From contig DATLQD010000122.1 in assembly GCA_035535315.1 (NCBI GenBank), positions 1-41,093 on the forward strand: DNA of 41,093 bases. The letters run 5' to 3'. Positions 37,029 through 41,093 of this stretch are shown in pieces. The position numbers and the translations under genes were made by a program. Source of the stretch: DASQGA01 sp035535315. Its GTDB lineage: Bacteria; Actinomycetota; Thermoleophilia; Gaiellales; Gaiellaceae. Below the pieces are notes generated by a model, which was not told the DNA's origin, did not search any database, and saw only the letters and a list, made by a program, of their open reading frames with translations. The stretch's first letter is position 1, and each line of letters starts with the position of its first letter.

Positions 37029-38314
37029 GCGCGAAGCGGCCGACGGCGCTCGCGCTGATCGACGGCGAGCACTATCCGGAGGTCGTCCGGGACGCTCTCG
37101 CCGAGCTTCAGTACACAGTCCTGGGCGCGGTTCTCCTGGGTGGGACGGAGAAGATCCGCGGCGGCGAAGACTACGGCGTGCCGCTCCACTCCGGCCTCGA
37201 GGAAGGGCTCGCGCGGACGGGCGCCGAGCTCGTGGTCGATCTCTCCGACGAGCCGGTCCTCGACGCCCGCGGGCGCTTACGGCTGGCGAGCAGAGCGCTG
37301 GCCGCAGGCCGTCCCTACGTGGGTGCCGATTTCCGCTTCGAACCGGTGGCCCTCGCCCGGTTCGACCTCCCTTCCTTAGCTGTCGTCGGGAGTGGCAAGC
37401 GCGTGGGTAAGACCGCAGTCGCCGGGCACCTGGCTCGCCTCCTCTCCGAGGACCGGGAGGTGGTCGTGGTCGCGATGGGCCGCGGAGGCCCGCGCGACCC
37501 CGTCGTCATCGACTCGCCACCGAGTCTCGACGACCTGCTGGAGCTTTCCCGCGGTGGCTCACACGCGGCCTCGGACTACCTGGAGGACGCCGCCCTCGCG
37601 AACGTCGTCACGATCGGCTGTCGCCGCTGTGGTGGCGGGCTCGCTGGGCAGCCGTTCATCTCGAACGTCGAAGCGGGAGCCCGAGCGGCGGCCGAGCGCC
37701 GGCCTGACCTCGTCATCTTCGAGGGCAGCGGGACGTCGGTGCCGCCGGTCGCAGTGGACGCTCGCGTCCTCGTCGCTGGAGCCGCTCAGGATCCGGAGCT
37801 CATAGCGGGCTTTCTCGGCGCCTACCGCCTCTTGATCTCCGACCTCGTCCTCGTGACGGGCTGCGAGGAGCCCCTCGCCGACCCTGAGCGTGTCGCGTCG
37901 CTTCGCGCCGCGATCCGCGACGTAGACCCCGAGCTCGAGGTCGTTGAGACCGTGCTCCGCCCCCGGCCGGTCGAGCCGCTCGCCGGCAAGCGCGTGGCCT
38001 TCTTCTCGACGGCACCGGCAGCGATCCACGACCGTCTTCGTTCGCACCTGAGAGATGCGGAGGGCACGGAGGTCGTAATGGTTTCGGGCAACCTGAGCCG
38101 CCGGGAGGCGCTCCGCGCCGACCTGCTGTCGAAATCGGCACGGGCAGCCGAGGTCTTCCTCGTCGAGCTGAAGGCGGCCGCCATCGACGTCGTCGCCGAA
38201 GCTGCGGAGGAGCAGGGAGTTCAGATCGTTCTCGCCGACAACGCAGTCATCCCCCTGGAAGATGACCTCGACGCGAGGCTTCGTGCCCTGGCGCCGGCTC
38301 GGGTGGCAGCATGA
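37025..38314 (+). CDS. cpgS: Cyclic 2,3-diphosphoglycerate synthetase
   Basis: The 429-aa product resembles the archaeal enzyme that closes 2,3-diphosphoglycerate to cyclic 2,3-diphosphoglycerate with ATP. Its features are ALIDGEHYPEVVRDAL, LLGGTEKIRGGEDYGVP, the Walker-A-like SGKRVGKT (~123-130), VVVAMGRGGPRDPVVI, GGSHAASDYLEDAALANVVT, GCRRCGGGLAGQPFISNV and VIFEGSGTSVPPVAVDA. The next gene is 2-phosphoglycerate kinase, which makes 2,3-DPG, so the two steps of the pathway are adjacent (ATGA overlap). In methanogens cDPG is a thermoprotectant and phosphate store; its role in a bacterium is open. Family call from memory of the sequence pattern, strengthened by context. Confidence 0.87.
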   Translation: MSAKRPTALALIDGEHYPEVVRDALAELQYTVLGAVLLGGTEKIRGGEDYGVPLHSGLEEGLARTGAELVVDLSDEPVLDARGRLRLASRALAAGRPYVGADFRFEPVALARFDLPSLAVVGSGKRVGKTAVAGHLARLLSEDREVVVVAMGRGGPRDPVVIDSPPSLDDLLELSRGGSHAASDYLEDAALANVVTIGCRRCGGGLAGQPFISNVEAGARAAAERRPDLVIFEGSGTSVPPVAVDARVLVAGAAQDPELIAGFLGAYRLLISDLVLVTGCEEPLADPERVASLRAAIRDVDPELEVVETVLRPRPVEPLAGKRVAFFSTAPAAIHDRLRSHLRDAEGTEVVMVSGNLSRREALRADLLSKSARAAEVFLVELKAAAIDVVAEAAEEQGVQIVLADNAVIPLEDDLDARLRALAPARVAA

Positions 38315-39237
38315 GCGACAGGCGACCGCCAGAGTCGCTCGGTGGGGAGGAAGGGCGGCGGCTTCCGTACTCGAAGGGCCTCATGGCGAAGACGCTGTCG
38401 GGAACCGGTCTCCGGCCCGAACGTGCCTACGAGCTCGCCCGGCTGATCGAGCAGGAGCTCGTGCGGGAGCACGAGGAGCACACCTTCACCGAGGCGCATC
38501 TGAACGAGCTGGTCGCCCGGGTGCTCGCCGAGCACGAGGGGGAGGATGCGGTCCGCGGGCTCAGGCGCTACCGCGTCCTGCAGGAGCTGGATCTTCCTCT
38601 GATCCTCCTCATCGGGGGTGCTACGGGGACGGGCAAGTCGACCGTCACGACTGAAGTCGCCCACCGTCTCGGCATCACTCGGGTCGCCTCCACGGACTTC
38701 GTGCGGCAAACGATGCGGGCGTTCTTCTCGGTCGACTTCATGCCCTCGATCCACTATTCGAGCTTCGAAGCGGCTGCAGCGGTCGCTACCCCGGACGAGG
38801 CCAAGGACCCGACGCTCGTCGGCTTCAACGACCAGACGAGGAATGTGCTCGTCGGGGTTCGCGCCGTCATCGGCCGCGCGCTGACCGAGCGCTACTCCAT
38901 GGCGCTCGAGGGTGTGCACGTGGTCCCGGGCCTCGTTCCCGCGGCTGTCGAGGGCGCAGTGGTCGTCCAGGCGCTCCTTGCAATCGAGGATGAGGACGAG
39001 CACGCCCGGCACTTCTGGGTCCGCGACACTGGCTCAGAGGGCCTGCGACCGGTCGCCAAATACCTCGACTCGCTCGGCGACATCCGCCGGATCCAGGCGT
39101 ATCTCATCGAGCGGGCCGAGAAGGTGGGCGTCCCCGTGATCGAGAACACCCGCGTGGAGCGAACTGCAGAAGCCGTGATCAGGCTCGTGCTCGAGCAGGT
39201 AGAACGAGCCGTCGGCACACCAACCATCTCGGCGTGA
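38311..39237 (+). CDS. pgk2: 2-phosphoglycerate kinase
   Basis: The 308-aa product has an N-terminal ATP-cone-like domain (~15-95: LPYSKGLMAKTLSGTGLRPE, AYELARLIEQELV) and a kinase domain. The Walker A is LIGGATGTGKSTVTTEVAHR (~102-111), followed by GITRVASTDFVRQTMRAFF, YSMALEGVHVVPGLVP and FWVRDTGSEGLRPVAKYLDS. The enzyme phosphorylates 2-phosphoglycerate to 2,3-diphosphoglycerate, the substrate of the preceding gene product. Overlaps: ATGA with cpgS upstream and GTGA with the GlpX-like gene downstream. The symbol is descriptive. Confidence 0.9.
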   Translation: MSDRRPPESLGGEEGRRLPYSKGLMAKTLSGTGLRPERAYELARLIEQELVREHEEHTFTEAHLNELVARVLAEHEGEDAVRGLRRYRVLQELDLPLILLIGGATGTGKSTVTTEVAHRLGITRVASTDFVRQTMRAFFSVDFMPSIHYSSFEAAAAVATPDEAKDPTLVGFNDQTRNVLVGVRAVIGRALTERYSMALEGVHVVPGLVPAAVEGAVVVQALLAIEDEDEHARHFWVRDTGSEGLRPVAKYLDSLGDIRRIQAYLIERAEKVGVPVIENTRVERTAEAVIRLVLEQVERAVGTPTISA

Positions 39238-40214
39238 GCGTCGATAGCTCCTACGTGGAATGCCCCTGCGAGCTCTTCGCCGCGGTGACCGAGAGGGCCG
39301 CGCTCGCGAGCGGTCGCTGGCTGGGCCGCGGGGACGTGAAGGCGGCGGAGGACTCCGCCTCGACCGCCATGCGCGAGGCGCTCGACGAGTTGTCCATCGA
39401 CGGCCACATCGTCGTCGGCGCGGAGGAGTCGGAGAGCTCGCTCGCGATGGGAACGAAGGTCGGTCGCGGCGGACGCGTCTACGACCTTGCCGCCGACCCG
39501 CTCGAAGGTCGGAGTGTGGTGGCCCGCGGCGAGGCGGGCGCGATGGCCATGATCGCGGTGGGCGACGCCGGAACATTCCCTCGCCTGCCGGATATGTACA
39601 TGCGAAAGATGGCGGTCGGCCCGGTCGCACGGGGCCGGATCGACCTTGCGAGCCCGGTCGGGGACAATGTCCGCGCGATCGCGGAGGCCTTCGGACGGAA
39701 CACGAACGACATCACGTCGATCGTCCTCGACCGCCCGCGTCACCACGACCTGATCGAGGAGATCCGCGCTGTCGGCGGGCGCATCAAGCTGATTCAGGAC
39801 GGTGACGTCACCTCGTCCATCACCGCCGCGATCCGGGGGACGAACGACCATCTCGCGATCGGTATCGGCGGCGCGCGCCAGGCACTCATCTCCGCGGCGG
39901 CGCTCCGGTGTCTGGGGGGCGAGCTCCAGGCACAGCTCTGGCCGACTACGCGCGGCGAGATCGGCCAGGCCGCCGAATACGGGATCGACGACATCGAGCG
40001 GACGTTTACGACCGAGGAGCTTGCGCCTGGCGAGGTGATCGTCGCAGCAACCGGCGTCTCGAACAGCGATCTGCTGCGAGGTGTCCGGTACCTGGCGGAC
40101 AGCGCCCGGACGCACTCCGTTGTCATGTGCACCCGACACAACTGGGTGCGCTTCATCGACGGAATCCACTTCTTCGCCCGCGAGCGGCGTGAGGAAGTGC
40201 GCCTGCTCAGCTAG
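39234..40214 (+). CDS. glpX: GlpX-type (class II) fructose-1,6-bisphosphatase
   Basis: The 326-aa product is recognisable by ALASGRWLGRGDVKAAEDSA (usually GRGDKxAAD), HIVVGAEESESS (Glu region), RVYDLAADPLEGRSVVARGE (the D-P-I-E-G-T metal/phosphate motif, here D-P-L-E-G-R), PDMYMRKMAVGP, GRIKLIQDGDVTSSITAAI, LAIGIGGARQALISAAAL and GVSNSDLLRGVRY. It dephosphorylates fructose-1,6-bisphosphate in gluconeogenesis. The Thr of DPIEGT is Arg, which could change activity or substrate (for example another bisphosphate such as 2,3-DPG). GTG 39234 overlaps the kinase stop (GTGA). It is the last gene of the operon. Confidence 0.88.
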   Translation: MSVDSSYVECPCELFAAVTERAALASGRWLGRGDVKAAEDSASTAMREALDELSIDGHIVVGAEESESSLAMGTKVGRGGRVYDLAADPLEGRSVVARGEAGAMAMIAVGDAGTFPRLPDMYMRKMAVGPVARGRIDLASPVGDNVRAIAEAFGRNTNDITSIVLDRPRHHDLIEEIRAVGGRIKLIQDGDVTSSITAAIRGTNDHLAIGIGGARQALISAAALRCLGGELQAQLWPTTRGEIGQAAEYGIDDIERTFTTEELAPGEVIVAATGVSNSDLLRGVRYLADSARTHSVVMCTRHNWVRFIDGIHFFARERREEVRLLS

Positions 40215-40217
40215 CGA

Positions 40218-41000
40218 CTAGCTCGCCAGCTCGCGGCGGAGGACGGCGTCCACCGCGCGCAGCGCGACACGCGTCTCCGCGAGCGTGGGCTCACGGGTCG
40301 TCAGGCGCTGGAGGCACAGCCCGGGAAGGAGGAAGAGGCGGGCGAGACGCCGTGGAAGCGCCTGCAACACGAGCCAAAGCTCCATCGAGAAGGCCAGCGA
40401 GACGAGCGTCACGACGACCGGTGTGTAGAACGCGGCGGTGAGGGGCCAGAGCCGCTCGGCTACAAAGGTGACCGGAAGCACGAGGGCGGCAAAGTTCGTT
40501 CCGCAGCGTGCTGAAAAGCGAGAAGGCCTCGCCTCTCCTGTCCACGTGGAACAAAGGTGCCGTTCCTCGGCCGCGCCGATGGCGCGATGCTCGGCTCCGT
40601 GGAGCGAGAGCGTCCGCCCGCGGAAGAGCCAGGCGAGGAGGATTGCCGTTAGCGCGAGGCCGACGGCCAGCCCCACGGTCTCCGGCAGGAAGACGAACCC
40701 GAAGGGGAGGACGAGCGCTCCGCCGAGGATCGCGCGATCACGGTCGCGCGCAACTCCGGTCTTCCGAAAGAGAGGAGAGAGGGAGGCGGAGAGGCGCGCG
40801 AGCCCGCGGACGAGCGGGATCCGGCGCCAACGGCTGTCGGAGCTCGGCATCCGGCCCTCGCTCAGGGTGCCGTCGCACCTAGCGAATGCCCAGTAGCGCT
40901 CGCTCACGATCACGACGCCGTTCGGGCGGGCCATGCCTCCCAGGCGAGGAACCGACAGGGCTTCGTCAGCGGCAGCGAGGAACGGGGCGGGGGTCTCCAC
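40218..41000 (-). CDS. DUF1385 membrane protein (YqhQ-like)
   Basis: The 260-aa product has an N-terminal segment LGGMARPNGVVIVSERYWAF corresponding to the conserved GGQAVxEGVMMR start of DUF1385. TM segments ~95-110 and ~115-130 follow, with FRGRTLSLHGAEHRAIGAAE (H-G-A-E-H motif) and SARCGTNFAALVLPV (H/A-R-C-G-T motif), then further TM segments. The family is metal-dependent-looking but of unknown function and is common in Gram-positive bacteria, often near prfA/rpmE. GTG 41000 or an internal start may be used. It is convergent with glpX (3-nt gap). Confidence 0.85.
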   Translation of the reverse strand: METPAPFLAAADEALSVPRLGGMARPNGVVIVSERYWAFARCDGTLSEGRMPSSDSRWRRIPLVRGLARLSASLSPLFRKTGVARDRDRAILGGALVLPFGFVFLPETVGLAVGLALTAILLAWLFRGRTLSLHGAEHRAIGAAEERHLCSTWTGEARPSRFSARCGTNFAALVLPVTFVAERLWPLTAAFYTPVVVTLVSLAFSMELWLVLQALPRRLARLFLLPGLCLQRLTTREPTLAETRVALRAVDAVLRRELAS

Positions 41001-41015
41001 CCCTCCACTCTGCCG

Positions 41016-41053
41016 AAAGGCCGCCCGGCCCGGAAGGGCCGAACGGCCTGTTT
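41016..41053 (-). terminator. Terminator hairpin of an off-window gene
   Basis: CGGCCC-GGAA-GGGCCG (41026-41041), extended outward by AGGCCG/CGGCCT (41018-41023/41044-41049) across a CC/AA mismatch, makes a long GC stem. It follows a minus-strand stop codon (41072-41070) and precedes the DUF1385 gene. Confidence 0.55.
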
Positions 41054-41069
41054 CGGAGCTTCGCCGGTC

Positions 41070-41093
41070 CTAGTAGCGGCCGCGGCCGAAAAA
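41070..41093 (-). CDS. Last seven codons of an upstream minus-strand gene (partial)
   Basis: Reading in from the right edge on the minus strand, one frame gives FFGRGRY and TAG (41072-41070), followed directly by the terminator hairpin. The fragment is too short to identify. Confidence 0.35.
   Translation of the reverse strand, partial: FFGRGRY

Noticed and set aside
1..41093. CRISPR arrays, insertion sequences, prophage genes
   Set aside because: No regularly spaced repeats, transposases, integrases or phage structural genes were seen.

Overview
The window is GC-rich, tightly packed bacterial DNA (about 48 genes in 41 kb, many start/stop overlaps). Gene content suggests a high-GC actinobacterium, most likely class Thermoleophilia (Gaiellales/Solirubrobacterales-like). 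The reasons are leaderless TANNNT-N6/7-start promoters, a Gram-positive type SOS box, several small actinobacterial-style unknown proteins, a CXXXY-type CcmE and a cyclic 2,3-diphosphoglycerate pathway. The lineage is an inference; no rRNA is present.

Layout. 0-2.9 kb: the tail of an unknown CDS, small membrane proteins, tRNA-Gly(CCC), a frameshifted zinc-ribbon gene and two members of a ~70-residue unknown family. 3.0-4.4 kb: a phospholipase C/acid-phosphatase-type phosphoesterase. 4.6-6.5 kb: a minus-strand operon of four genes with strong ribosome binding sites: a repeat-bearing 67-aa protein, a long coiled-coil protein with a Rho_N/SAP-like tail, a one-TM 67-aa protein, and a 141-aa protein with a GvpA-like core. 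6.8-8.5 kb: a secreted RTX-repeat protein and a cupin.

8.6-19.5 kb is a nitrogen/amine metabolism island. A Ni/Co transporter and a ureohydrolase (minus strand) diverge from a plus-strand operon: type III glutamine synthetase, metallophosphoesterase, APC permease, TlpA-like redoxin, DUF1116 protein, nucleotidyltransferase-like protein, PNPOx-like protein. The far end holds a creatininase-family amidohydrolase and a GntR/HutC-type regulator on the minus strand. A HutC-like operator (TTGT-N4-ACAA) lies in the divergent promoter. The redoxin gene has an in-frame TGA at the redox-active cysteine position, followed 20 nt later by a 6-bp, 5-nt-loop hairpin. This is a strong selenoprotein candidate and the most interesting signal in the window.

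19.6-30.1 kb: a third member of the ~70-residue family, a GGDEF/HD-GYP c-di-GMP enzyme with a 31-aa membrane peptide, an RhtA-like exporter, a primary-type sigma factor, an SOS-box-controlled radical SAM protein, a GH15 glucoamylase/trehalase, a CBS protein, a CDF transporter, an endonuclease IV-like TIM barrel and small unknowns. 30.2-33.8 kb: cytochrome c maturation (CcmE, CcmF, CcmI-like), with a 161-bp inverted-repeat element between ccmF and ccmI. 33.9-36.2 kb: an M23 peptidase, a hypoxanthine phosphoribosyltransferase-like enzyme and a small PD-(D/E)XK-like protein. 36.2-40.2 kb: a four-gene overlapping operon (metallophosphoesterase, cyclic 2,3-diphosphoglycerate synthetase, 2-phosphoglycerate kinase, GlpX-type FBPase) that looks like a cDPG solute pathway. 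40.2 kb to the end: a DUF1385 membrane protein, a terminator and the last codons of an upstream gene.
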